Source: Metopolophium dirhodum (taxonomy: Eukaryota > Arthropoda > Insecta > Hemiptera > Aphididae). From it: a DNA stretch of 64,000 nt. Below are positions 48,125 through 60,821 of this stretch, piece after piece. The stretch's first letter is position 1; each line of letters starts with the position of its first letter. The stretch lies in contig NC_083562.1 of assembly GCF_019925205.1 (NCBI RefSeq), forward strand, positions 23,932,001-23,996,000, read 5' to 3'. Both the position numbers and the translations under genes were made by a program. The notes under the pieces are model-generated. The model saw only the letters and a list, made by a program, of their open reading frames with translations, ran no database searches and was not told the origin of the DNA.

Positions 48125-51100
48125 ATGGAAAAATCACCAAATGAAGAAGAAGAAAAATTAGAAATATTTGAAGTTCCATCTCAGTCTTTGCCGGAAAAAT
48201 CAAACTTGAAGGGTGATTGGCTGAACTTCTTTCTATTGATATTATTATACACAATACAAGGATTACCTTTGGGTTTAGCCATTGCTTTACCGATAATTTT
48301 TCAAAGTAAAAAAATTGTGTCCTATAAAGAACAGGTAAATTTTAGATTTGATAATTTAATATTCAATGCAATTAATTAAAACTTAGTAATAGATACTATA
48401 GATTTTTGTGTTTCATTATATTATGATCATGGTTCGTTTAAATATGTATGTATTTATAATTAACTAAATATTGTCAATTACCTACCTACTTTATACTACT
48501 GTAGTATTAAATGTACTATTTTCAATAATTTTTAGGCTTTTTTCAGTTTAGTTGCATGGCCATATAGTGTAAAAATTTTATGGGCGCCAATAGTAGACTC
48601 ACTGTACGTACAATGGATAGGCAGACGAAAATCTTGGCTCATGTTCGTTCAATACTTGATGGGTATACAAATATATTATTTTCTACTCAAAACTTAAGAT
48701 ATTTAACACATAAAAAGATGATGTTTAAAAAAAAATCTAAATATGCAGTTGTTATTATAATTAATCTGTTTTTAATGCATTTTATAGGAAACTCTTATAC
48801 TATTTTTTTTCTTTAATCGATTTAGTTAGCAAATCATATAGTTTATAACGGATTTGTTTAAGAATAAATTTCGTCAACATACTATATACCATTTTTTTAA
48901 AGTTATACAACTATATTTCTGATTTTTTGGTTTTAACTTTTTATCACAATACATACGTGTCCACCTCCACATACCTAATACAGTTTTAAATTATAATAAA
49001 TTATACTATGTGATAAATACCGTGTGCTTCTCAATCATAAAAATGATAGGCCAATGCACTCTATGCATTAAAGATATGATTATGAAATGTTCAAATTATG
49101 AATTTTTCCTATAGCTGACCGTTGTAACTATTTAATATTCTTCCGGGCTAAAATCATAAATATGCATAAAAAATATACACACGTATGAATTTATGATAAA
49201 TTAACACAACTTAGACGTGGAATACGTTTGATATGTAAATTATATAAATTGTACAGTTTTAAATATTTATGTTATCAAAAAATACTCAAACATATACAAT
49301 GATCCAAGCTTTAAAATTACTTATAAACAGTAGCTCCCCGAAAAGCAGTTTATGGAAAAAATATAAGAATTCAGATGCATTGCAATTTAATCGTCATACA
49401 TTTCATATTCCCTCTGTGCGTGTTCCAATACAATAATATTAGGTCTTTTTATTCTTCATGACTATATTTTCAATAATATAATATAATTCTAAATATTTAC
49501 ACTCTATGCATTGAACAGGGGTGGTTTTACTCTATACGGCCATTAACATCGACGAGTGGTTGCCGGACTCTGAAATACCTAATCTCAAAGCGCTGGTGTC
49601 TACGTTTTGTGTCATCAGCTTCTTGGCCGCAACACAAGATATAGTTGTCGATGGATGGGCACTGACAATGCTGAAAAAGTAAGTTGTGTCTGCGATTTTG
49701 CGTGGACCACAGTTCTAAGATATGACTAAACACTGATAACATACATCGGTTAATGATTTAAAACGTATTTTCCCAGGAACAACGTGGGTCATGCGTCCAC
49801 GTGCAACGGGACGGGTGTAGCATTGGGTGTGCTTATAGGTACAATTTGTCCTGTTTTACTTACATCAGAAGACTTTTGTAATAAATACTTACGGATAACG
49901 CTCAGCACAGGAGGCATAATCACTATAAAAGGTACGTCATCAAACGGTAAAAATACTCTTATCAGTGTTTTAATGTTATAATCAATGTGTATCATGTACA
50001 TCGTTATAAAGTAGGTTTTCAAAAATACGTAATTAGAGACTTTTGTTATAAACACTTGAGTGTAATAATTATTTACATTTTTAATAATTTTACCCTTAAG
50101 TATTGTATTATTAATTACCTCTTTATTTTTATAGTGTGTCAATTAATCAATCGCCATGTTTAAAATGTATTTAATTAAGTACAAGTTGAGTGTTAAATTG
50201 GAGTGTCAATAATTTAAAATATCCACCATTAGAACTTTTTTAAAACATTTTTTAACCATACGAATTTTATTTTATAATTTGTATTAGGTTTTTTGTATTT
50301 TTGGAGCTTCATAATTATGTTGATAACAACATTTATTGGTATATTCAAAAGAGAAATGGATAACAGATTAGAAGAGGGGCACGTACAAATTAACGTTTTT
50401 AAAAGCTATAAACTTCTTTGGAGAATTTTTAAGCTGCCTAATATTCGAGTATTGGCAGTTGCATTGTTAACAATGAAGGTGAATATTATATTAATTTTAA
50501 TTAAAAATCTTGAATAATAAATTGAAATTAATTTTTATCAGTAAATTATTATTTTTTTAAAATTTAGATTGGATTTTCGGCAACTGATTCTGTGTCAAAA
50601 TTAAAACTAATTGATGCCGGTGTATCTAAAGACGATATAATGATAATAACTATATCAATGTATATAGTGAAATTTATTGTACCTATCGTTGTATCAAAAT
50701 ATACTTCAGGTACAAAACCGATGAGTGCATACCTGAATTTAATGCCAATCAGGTATTAAAATTAAAAAATATTTTATATTTTCAAACAAATCATACAATA
50801 TCCATACGACCATTCACATTTATAAACTTAATTTATTTTCTCAAATTTGTCCCCGCCAAAAAAATTTTATGATTACTTTATGATAGGACTCTCAAATTAA
50901 CTATTTAGAGTTATGAAAAACAATAAAACGTTATAAAATGTGTAAAACATTATTGGCCACCAATACCTCATCTCTGTAGGTATCCTATTGGAATTTGTAT
51001 AAAGTTGTACCTGTAATTCAAGTGAAAACAATGATAATGTTTTGATTAATTATGTTGCAGGTTACTTTGGAGCATTGCTTATGTTGTATTAATTTACTAC

Positions 51101-52401
51101 ACGCCAATTTTGATTAAAAATAATGGAGTTGTAAATGTACCGACATATTATTATTTGATTTTAGTATTTATAAGTATAATACATGAGGTTGGTTGATACA
51201 TTTTTAAACTAATTTATACATAATATATTTAAAATGCCATTACCACTTGTAAACACGGAAAAGTGTTGAAAACTAAAAATGCGTATTAATCAAATTGTAT
51301 TTACTAAAATTTTAATTTAAAAATCAAGAGTTGGTCCGCAAACAATATAACATGCACGCTATTTATAAAATGCAATTAAATAATGTCATTCTGATAATAC
51401 ATAGATTCAATAATATTGTTATATATTAGATATTCTGCAGAGTGGATCGATTAATGAATTTGTTTAACAATAATGAGTATTTTTTTTTAATTTAAAATTT
51501 ATATTTTGTTTCTTGATGTCTTACCTCTCAACATAGAGAGTGGTTTTCGGCAGAAAATTGGATTTGGACGGTACTTGAGATAAAAAGTAGAAAATTCTAA
51601 AAAAATATAATAAAACTTTATTCAAAAAACGGGAATTTTTATGCAACAACAGTTTTCCAAAAAATATATTTTTTTTATTTTATTGAAAACGTGAGATAAT
51701 AATCGAACAATGATTATATATTTAATGTTTATACTGTTCTGGTTTTAGATTTTAGCATACACTATGTACCTTTTCACATTAGGATTTTTCTCTCGGATAA
51801 GTGACTCACGTTTTGGCGGTACATACATGACGATGTTGTCGACGATTGCCAGTTTTGGATGGGTAGTATCACATACTTTGGCACTGCGAATGATTGACGT
51901 GCTCACGTTCAGTAAATGTTCAAATGATGATGAAAATAATTGTTCTACGACAGATTTGAGAAACGTAAGAAATTTAATATTATAGCTAATTGTCCGAGGA
52001 GCATTGATAACCTATAAAAATATTGCTGTTTTATGCCTGATTTTAAAAAGCCAGTACGGCAAAAATCTTTTCTAGTTTCTCTACATTCGGATGCCTTTGC
52101 GCCACGCATCACTTTTTTTTTATCCCATCGGAATTCACAATAATAATTAACTATTATATTTTATAAGTATTGGATTTGTTTTATTCAAAATTTGTTTTAA
52201 TGATAGATGTGCAAAATAAAGGGAGGTGATTGTAACATTATTGTAAATGGATACTATATAGAAGTTGCACTGTGCATGGCAATTGGATTTGTTTGGTATT
52301 TTTTGTACAAAAAAACCATACAAAATCTTCAAACAAAGAGTCTTTCCAATTGGCAATTGAACCTAAATCGACTAGAACGAGAAAAAAACGAAGAGTCTTA
52401 G
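48125..52401 (+). CDS. Acetyl-coenzyme A transporter 1-like, copy C (nine coding exons)
   Basis: Exons: 48125-48334, 48536-48662, 49519-49678, 49777-49931, 50288-50478, 50568-50752, 51061-51187, 51749-51964, 52207-52401; 521 residues. Exons 1-8 have exactly the sizes and phases of copy B. Seen: an acidic N-terminus (NEEEEKLEIF), NLKGDWLNFFLL entering span 1, LWAPIVDSLYVQWIGRRKSW, AATQDIVVDGWALTML, VGHASTCNGTG, a FKREMD loop, LKLIDAGVSKDD, SDSRFGGTYMTM, and a luminal loop with KCSND and GGDC before DGYYIE and the last span. The hallmark VDGWALTML motif is intact, so transport of acetyl-CoA or a related CoA ester at the ER is likely; the substrate is inferred from the family. The C-terminal tail is basic and acidic (RLEREKNEES). 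An AATAAA lies 5 nt after the stop. Introns are short (largest 856 nt), unlike copy B. Confidence 0.95.
51530..51665 (-). repeat. Repeat R-like fragment in intron 7 of copy C
   Basis: The aaaaacgggaatttttatgc stretch resembles the inner part of repeat R in minus orientation (compare 61063-61085). Short and diverged. Confidence 0.4.
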
Positions 52402-52405
52402 TGTA

Positions 52406-52411
52406 AATAAA
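52406..52411 (+). terminator. AATAAA just after copy C
   Basis: The signal begins 5 nt after the TAG stop (52399-52401), predicting a very short 3' UTR like that of copy B. Confidence 0.5.
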
Positions 52412-53279
52412 CATGAAATATAATATACGTAGATGACTTCTAAGAAATGTACAAATTGTTTTACATTGTGCCTATGAATTATAAATACTTTAGAATTCTG
52501 TTGTTTTTTTTTTTTTTCATTATTATTATTCGATTTGAAATATTTTAAATTTTAGAAATTAAAATTATTAATTATTTTCTTACACCTAAATATATTTGTG
52601 ACTTGTGTGTATTAATATATTATTTACTACTATCTTACTACTGTCTAATATATATTACAATTTTTTAGAAACATTATTATTATTAAATTATTTACTTATT
52701 TTTCAAGATTTACGGACTGAACCCTTTTACATGTATAATATACATTAATATTACTAAATTTACAATATACTAGGACATATATACAACAATATCAATCAAC
52801 AATTTAAAAACGAGAAGGAGGGGTCCACATTGGCAATGGACACTATATACGCCTGATAGGTTAATTTAACATATATTTTGTGGTAGATAGTGAAATCAAA
52901 AAAGGGGCAGGATGCCTGATAGATCGTTGAGATACCTTAAAACTAATCAGAGAAAGGAAGGTATAGGTGAGTCAATTTTACCAGTAGAATATTATTTAAG
53001 AACTGGAGATTTAGTGAATGTCGGCGATCAGCCAAGGAATCTAAACTGAGTCTTGAAGCTACAGGTGTATAGTATTATATAGTATGTTTACTGCAAAGTG
53101 CATAATTTAAATTGTATTCTCTACAATTTTATAATTAAATTATATCTAAGATAATAATATGTTCAATATTTACATACATGGACAGATACAATCTTTAACA
53201 TTTTTAAATACAAAGACTAGGTACACAAACAAAAACCATAAATCTAATCTGACCTCTCTTTCTAGGAGCATATTTCATT

Positions 53280-54060
53280 TGTTTACAGCAAAGAAATGTG
53301 TATGTTAAGGTTCATCAGACGTCAATGCTATGGTTTCAAAATTATCCAATATTTTAAAACTTTATACTGCTTTCTGGTACCCTCAAATCTAGAGTACGGG
53401 TCCATAATTTGGAATCCATCTTAACTTCATCATATAACGGCGTATAGATAATGTGCAGTCTTGTTTCTTATGATATTTACCTTATAAGTTTGCGATGGAT
53501 TGTCCTAAAAGGGAACTTGAAAAATTAGGTCTACACACACTTTCTTCTAGACGGAAGTTTTACAATGCGTTCTTTATCTTTAAAGTCTTAAATAATAACA
53601 TAATTCACTGTCCACAGATACATGAAAAATAGGTTGGTCAATCCCGACTTTTTATACCCCAAGTCAAAAATTACCTTTTATGGGTCATTTCATGCTCAAA
53701 CGTACAGTTATAATGAATCTAAGAGTCGAATCATGCTCCGGTCATGGAACAGCCTTATTGATTTTGATTTCAACTTTGGTTGTGAATCTAAACTTAGGCA
53801 TTTATGTTTGTATTTTTGAAATTTATTAATAGTATGTTTAATTATTTTCTTATATTATTATTTATTTACATATTAAAAAAAAACTGCTTCATTTTTTCAT
53901 TATATTCACAACTATACACTTTTATTAATATTTTTTATTCCATATAATCTTAAGTTAATCTATACTACTATATCATAAGTATTCCATTGTGTACTGTACT
54001 CACTATTGCCTTCGGCCGTAAAATGAATAAATAAATAGATGAAATAAATAAAATAAATAA
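53280..54060 (+). pseudogene. LINE reverse-transcriptase relic between copies C and D
   Basis: Broken frames read TLYCFLVPSNLEYGSIIWNP (about 53365-53425; jockey-type LVRSxLEYxSxIWNP motif), then KRELEKLGLHTLSSRRKFYN (about 53503-53562) and a further fragment RIMLRSWNSLIDFDFNF (53728-53778), all typical of the C-terminal part of jockey-like elements. The copy ends in an (AAATAAAT)-type tail at about 54025-54060. Frameshifts and a missing 5' half show it is dead. Sequence from about 52810 to 53280 may be part of the same element but is not recognisable. Confidence 0.75.
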
Positions 54061-54462
54061 AGCAATTCAAATTTTGTTCCACAATAAGGTAATAAATACA
54101 CTTTATTATAATAAAATTATTGTTTATAACAATGTTAATTTTAATTAATTCTAAAATAAAAAAAACTTCAATTTTAAATATTTTTAACGATTACATGTTT
54201 ATATTCACCTTAATTAGCATAAGATGGAACATAAATGTAAAGCTATCAAAACAATTTCATTTGTTAAAAGATTCGTTACATACAAAATCATAGGTCATGA
54301 AATTATGATAAAATAATATTCTGATAAACTTGTTAATAATTTATTTATTTTTTTTCAAATCCCGATTATAGTGTTCACATAGTTAAAAAACATTTTATAA
54401 GTATTAGGTTCACTAGTATATGCATAGAGCATTTGTTCCACTTTTATTCACGGTGATCAAAC

Positions 54463-57400
54463 ATGAAAAACTTACAGAAGAATGACAATGCATCCGAGGA
54501 ACTTGATGTGACACTTCACTCGACGTCGACCAAACCAAATTTAAAGGGAGACCGGTCGAGCTTATTTTTATTGATAATATTGTACATAATGCAAGGGATT
54601 ACTTTTGGATTTTCAATTTTAGCTCTACCAATAATTCTACAAAGTAAAAAAGTAGTAACTTACGGAGAACAGGTAATAAAAAATATTTGTTTGACTAATT
54701 AACATAATAAATCGATAAATACGCTATTCAATATCGTTACTAGTTATTAATACTTTCCAAAGGTCATAACATTCGGAATAATTTGGTTTTACTCAGAATA
54801 ATATCATAAATATAATAAGAAATAACACATATCATCAGGTATAATAGACTGCGAATTCATCATTTTTTTTTTTTATACCTAGTGAGGAAATCAATAACAG
54901 CAAAATAACAATTATGTATAAGTTAAACATTAACATATATTTCTTCGTTAATCATGCACAACAAAATTATGTTCAACTTTTTAATTTTCTGATGATAATA
55001 ATTAATAATATATTAAATAGTATTGAAGCTTATTCAAAGTAAATCATCAAAAAATCGATAAAATCATATGTTAAATCGGATTTTACTAGCATAGAAAATG
55101 TAGATTATAACTCCGACTGGAATGATTTTTTCAATTGCTTTTTATATAAATATTATAATATAATACACCCGTGGGCTTTTATTTTTGAACCATTGGTGAA
55201 TTCAAAACATTTTTCCATTACTCAACTTGAGAAAAGTATAAGCTTTTTTTTATAAATTTACATTCAATATTATTTTTTAAGTGTAAATATTAGTCATTTT
55301 AGTATATTACTGCCAACTATTTAACTACTTATATTATATGTAATTTGCAACAAGAAAATATCATGAGACAGGTTTAGTGAGAGTGTAGTCTCACAATTTC
55401 ATAAAGTACCAACTATTTCATTTGATATACCTATATTATATAATTATTGTACTATGTGATTTAGGCATTGTTTAGTTACGTACTGTGGCCGTATAGCCTG
55501 AAACTATGTTGGGCTCCGTTAGTAGACGTTCATTATGTACAATGGATAGGAAAACGAAAATCTTGGCTCCTGCCAGTTCAATACTTAATGGGTAATCATT
55601 CATCATTTCAATATTACCAACTATAATTCTACATAAATAAATAATATAATTATTATTGTTCACGATTTTTTTCCATCATAAATGAGCAGGTGTTGTTTTA
55701 CTTTATGCGGCGAATAACATCAATGACTGGATTCCCGAAACAGGTAAACCTAATATAGTAATGCTCACGTGCTTGTTTTTCGTCCTTAATCTGTTGGCTT
55801 CAACGCAGAACATAGTTGTCGACAGTTGGGCACTGACGATGCTGAAAAAGTGAATAAAATAATTATTATTTTGACATTATGAAAACAACTCTAAAAAACA
55901 TTATTAACTACAGTGAACATTGTTTTTAATAGAGCCAATTTGGGTTATTCGTCTGTGTGCAGTTCTTCGGGTTTTGCAATTGGCATTATGTTAGGTTCCG
56001 TGTTTCCCGTTCTGTTTACATCCGAAGACTTCTATAACAAATATTTACGAAATACACCCAGCATGGGAGGTATTATGACTCTCGAAAGTAAGTAAGTACC
56101 TAATATGTAAAAAATAAAAATTATATTTATTATAAGCTTAAAACTGGTTGAAAATGTTCTAATATTATGTTAAGAGGATCGGTGGTGGACAGTTTTTAAA
56201 GAGTTCGAAATAGGCAATTTTCAAACTTTTTGATTGCCAATTATTCAAATTTAAAGTTATACCAGTTACATTATAATTCACATTTAAACCTTAAACTTGA
56301 ATACAAACGCAATAGGTATATTGACCCTAAAATATAAAGAGTGCAATTGGTCCCAAAAATTTTACCGGAAAATTCCCAACAAGTTTTTCTACCTTTATCA
56401 AAAAAAAAAAGTTCACTGGATAATAATCATTAATTTTTTATGAACGTATGATTTTAGATCTTTTACATTTGTTATTCAGTAGTTTTTAATATTATTAAAT
56501 TTGATTATTTATACATGACGTATACTAGTATGACACACCATCTTCGCTCAGAATCGTTTTTCGTGTGCAAGGATTTATCATTGAATTCAAATCTAATAAC
56601 ACATTCATTGCAATGACATAATCGATAACTACTGTAGAGCAAAGCGGTATCTATTTGTCCACCTCTTTTGTTAAATAATTATATATTATATAGTTTATAA
56701 TTTATATACAATTAAACTATAATATGTAATTTTGCTATAGGCACTAGATAATATGATATGTTTTTTTTTTTTACTCATATAGGCTTATTATTCATTTGCG
56801 GCATTTTATTCATATTAGTAGCAACTTTAATTGGCATATTTAAAAAAGAAAAGGATACTAGATTGGAAGATAATTATGAGCAGCTTCACATTACTAATAG
56901 TTATAAGCTACTATGGGACATTTTAAAACTACCTAATATTCGTGCATTATTAATAGCATTATTAACAATGAAGGTAATTAATAACTGTATTAAAAAAAAA
57001 ACTAGAAATAAATGCGTGGAATACCTACATGATAATTAAATTTGAAAAATTTAAGAAATGGTATTTTTGAAAATGTTTTTTATGTACATGAATTAAAAAT
57101 TAAAATGGTTTTGTATATATTTTTTATGTCAGGTTGGATTTTCTGCAATGAGGAATTCTTTACTTTATTTGAAACTCGTTGATGCCGGTGTACCAAAAGA
57201 TGATATAATGGTACTCACTACAGCAATGTTTGCAGTGAAAATTGTAACACCAATTGCTGTATCCAAGTATACCTCGGGTCCAAAGCCGATGAGTGTGTGT
57301 TTAAAATCGATGCCTATCAAGTAGACTGTTATAATACAATATAATTAAATATAATATATAATATTTAATATTTATAAATTCTACGCAACAGGCGTATAGT

Positions 57401-60149
57401 TTATTTTCTACTTGTGTTATAATTTATTATGTGGAAATGAAACTATTTAACAAATCCCTTTATACGATATTCAATGAATTCCATAAACATGCATTTAAAT
57501 TTGTTTGATAGATCACAGGTAGAAAGAAATTTAGACTTATGTAATATAACTCATAGGGCTTGCAGACGTTATAATAACGTTATGATTATAACGTAATATA
57601 TTTGACAAAAAAAACGATTGAAATTTGTAAACGTAATTATAACGGATAGCGATAATCAAAAATAATTAAATACCGCAAAAAAAACAACCATAAACAAAAT
57701 ATAACTCAAAACGTAATTTATAGAATTTCATTGAACGAAAAACAAAGCAAAACAAAATATTAAAAGTTATATTGGTTTCGTTTATTTCATGCATACGGAC
57801 ATCAGAATTGATTATATTATATTTCGTATCCGGGCCCTTACCTACCCGCATTAGTAATTGTTAACAATATTCTAAATAATGATAAACGCAAAACTTGTAT
57901 AATGTTTTAATTCTAAATAACGATAAACTCAAAAATTGTGTAACGTTTTAATACATTGTAAATAACATAAAAAAGATTTTTTTTTCAAATGCAAGCCCTG
58001 CAGTTATGTTTAATATTACGATATAATATATCCTAATAACTGAAATATGAATTATTAATAACGTAAAAACAAACCTAAAATTAATTGTAATATGTTTTTT
58101 TCATAAATTATTATTCATGGTACAGCATCAACTACTAGGTTATTAGCTTCAATAAAAATATATTTTTATAATACGCCCAAACGAATTTACAAATTGTAAG
58201 TACTACCTAAACCACTTTTACTTTGTAACTTTTTCTTTAACAATGAATACCTAAGAACCTATTTTGTCTATTTTATGTTCATAATGTATTTGTATTTATT
58301 AATGTGTTTATATATTATTGAGTTTTATCACTGTTGACCATCTTTTAATTATATACATGTTATATCTTTTTATATTTTAAGTGTTTTTGGTGTTGCTCAT
58401 AGACGCCATACGAAATAATAATAATAACCGAAAATTTAATATAAATATATAATATATACAATATACACTATGTATATTGTAAAGTTAATTAGGCTCTTAG
58501 GATGTTAAAAAGTAATAACATGAATACATGATATTAATATAATCAGTTATTATTTCTACATTTTCATGTTTAAAAATTGTTTGTTTCAGACTAATCTGGA
58601 GTCTTACACACATTGGTTTTATTTATTTTACGCCAATGATTATATATAGTAACGGAATATTAAATATACCAATATATTATTATTTGATTTTAGGATTTCT
58701 AAACGCAATAAGTGAAGTAAGTTGATGAACTATACTTATGAAACTTATGTCATACTAAACATAATATAATATACATAATATAATCTCTATTGATAACTAG
58801 ATTTTTTTTTAACTATAAAGATAATATGTACTTAGTACCTACATAGAAAATTAGGTAAATAAAACTATAAAATTATGGACTTACAATTTATTTAAGATCA
58901 AATATAAAACTAATATTGAGTTGTCAAGTCAAGAATTTAAAACGTAGCACAAATTGTATTAGGTCAAATATGGTTAAAATAAAACTATAAAATATTCGCT
59001 GCACAAAAGGTGATAATCTGAATTCTGTAGTTGTATCTATTGAAATAAGATAACGAAAACAAAATTATAGCTTAAAAATAGCTATTTCCTACTCATTATT
59101 ACTGAGACCAAATCTTTGCAACCCGTTTAAAAATAGGCTTCTACCAACTTTTTCGTTTTTTTGCTGAAATCAATGAAAATGATTGTAATTATTGTAAGTT
59201 GTTTAAACCATGGTAAAGTGTTCACAATTTAAAAATGACTAATATTAATTCAGATTAAATTGTAATTTAATATTTTTTTCTTTAAATGTGTAATTTATAG
59301 GCACTCTCCTACATAATGCTAGTAGCCACAACAGCATTTTTCTCTCGGATAAGTGACTCTCGGTTTGGTGGAACATACATGTCGCTGTTGAACACAGTAA
59401 CAAATTTTGGGATGACATATTCGACATCTATAGGACTAAAATGTATGGACTTTTTAACGTTTAAAAAGTGCTCAAACGATTCCAAGAATAATTGTTCTAC
59501 AATGAATTTAAAAAAAGTAAGATATTAATAATTTAAAAAAAATTAAATTATTTACTTTTTATACTATATCTGTACAATTATTTAGATTATGCATTTATTG
59601 AGTACGTGTAATTAATAATAATAGCTAAAAGATAAATTGTTAATTCCCATAAGTTGTAATATATTCAGCAAAAGCAGTTTATAACGACGTGATGTTATCA
59701 TGGAATATTAAGAAGTGGTTATTTGAATTAATAATATGTTGTAGGTAGGTACTATCTTACATTGCACGCACAACGACCTATAGACCGTATAATTAATGAA
59801 TTTTTGTTTAGTTTCAATCGTCTGATTTGAACAACAGCATCGTTATAAGTTGTTTTTACTATGAATATTATATTGTACTATTATACTATTATTATTTCAT
59901 ATTATACTCATTTAAATATGTATTTAATTTGTATAGGTGTGTGATGAAAATTATGGCAATTGTCTTACAACTGTGGATGGTTACTATGTAGAAATCATCA
60001 TATGTGTAGTCATCGGCTTCATTTGGTACGGGTTGTTTAGAAATATGTTAAAAAATTTTCAAACTAAAAGTTCTTCATATTGGATGGTGTATGTTAATCA
60101 ACAAAGTGAAGAAAAGGTCGACGTTTCTGTTGATCCTTGTTCTAAGTAA
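54463..60149 (+). CDS. Acetyl-coenzyme A transporter 1-like, copy D, with changed signature residues
   Basis: Exons: 54463-54672, 55465-55591, 55690-55849, 55933-56087, 56783-56973, 57133-57320, 58590-58716, 59301-59516, 59937-60149; 528 residues; all introns GT-AG. Exon sizes match B and C except exon 6, with one extra codon, and the last exon. The frame is open throughout and the SDSRFGGTYMSL, KKEKD, LVDAGVPKDD and DGYYVE motifs are kept. Oddities: the span-4 hallmark reads STQNIVVDSWALTML, with N153 for Asp and S158 for Gly compared with B, C and the known family; the pre-span-1 KGDW reads KGDR (R31); LLWAP reads LCWAP. Altered conserved residues in an otherwise intact, correctly spliced gene suggest changed specificity or relaxed constraint rather than decay. 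Intron 4 holds a repeat R copy and intron 6 a possible MITE. Confidence 0.92.
56160..56675 (-). repeat. Repeat R, truncated copy in intron 4 of copy D
   Basis: Minus-orientation repeat R: a ctacctttatcaaaaaaaaa stretch near 56389, cttcgctcagaatcgttttt near 56543, atttatcattgaattcaaat near 56572 and ctgtagagcaaagcgg near 56632. It is more diverged than the copies at 3.5 and 61 kb. Confidence 0.65.
57554..58003. mobile_element. Possible hAT-like MITE in intron 6 of copy D
   Basis: The ends agggcttgca (57555-57564) and tgcaagccct (about 57991-58000) form a 10-bp inverted repeat, extendable to a C/T mismatch at the outermost base. The interior has repeated ataacgt motifs. No convincing target duplication was found, so the assignment is tentative. 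Confidence 0.4.
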
Positions 60150-60237
60150 ATGCCAAGGCGTTATTTCTGTATCATTAAACATATAATTTAAGAAAGATCA
60201 TTTTCATATATTTTGAATAAGTTACCCAAAATATTGT

Positions 60238-60243
60238 AATAAA
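60238..60243 (+). terminator. AATAAA after copy D
   Basis: The signal lies 89 nt after the TAA stop (60147-60149) in tattgtaataaacacatt. This gives an ordinary 3' UTR, unlike copies B and C. Confidence 0.5.
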
Positions 60244-60651
60244 CACATTAACCTAATACTTGATAACATTTATTTTTGTTCTTATTATATCTAATCAAAT
60301 CTTAAATGAATCAACCAAAAAGGTAGGTGTATGGATTTGACAATTATTATTGATTAATTATAAGTATTTATTTGATTTTTTTTTCTTAAAATAGTAAATT
60401 TATTGACTTGGTCTTTCAATATAATATATATTCTGTGGTGTAATTTTCATAAAGTTGGTTTTAAAATTTAAAATTTTTGATTTTTGTATATTTTGTGCAC
60501 ATAAATTTCATTACAATTTATATAACATTATTTATATAGGTTACTAAACATAAACATTGTATTAAACCAAATTTACCTAATATAATTCCATTATTAATAA
60601 AATAATTGTTAGTCACATAGTTTATTTATTTATTAAAATAATAATATATTA

Positions 60652-60790
60652 CTAGCTAATCCTGCACGGCCGCGGTGTTGCCTGTGCCAAATTAAACAAT
60701 GCCAGTGGATTTACCATTATACCCTATCTTAGACTCCGTTAAAACTTGAATGTAAACTATAGATATTTTTAACACAGTCATTTTTGATCA
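60652..60790 (-). mobile_element. Helitron-like 3' end, minus strand
   Basis: actagctaatcctgcacggc followed by cgcggtgttgcctgtg is the complement of a gggcaacg...tacagctagt-type end, with CTAG before T on the minus strand. The other end was not identified; it may have been replaced by repeat R. Confidence 0.45.
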
Positions 60791-60821
60791 AATGGCAAGT
60801 ATAAGATACATATCTTTTAGA

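Noticed and set aside
57666..57851. A minus-strand open frame in intron 6 of copy D
   Set aside because: It lies within a probable MITE and has no recognisable feature.
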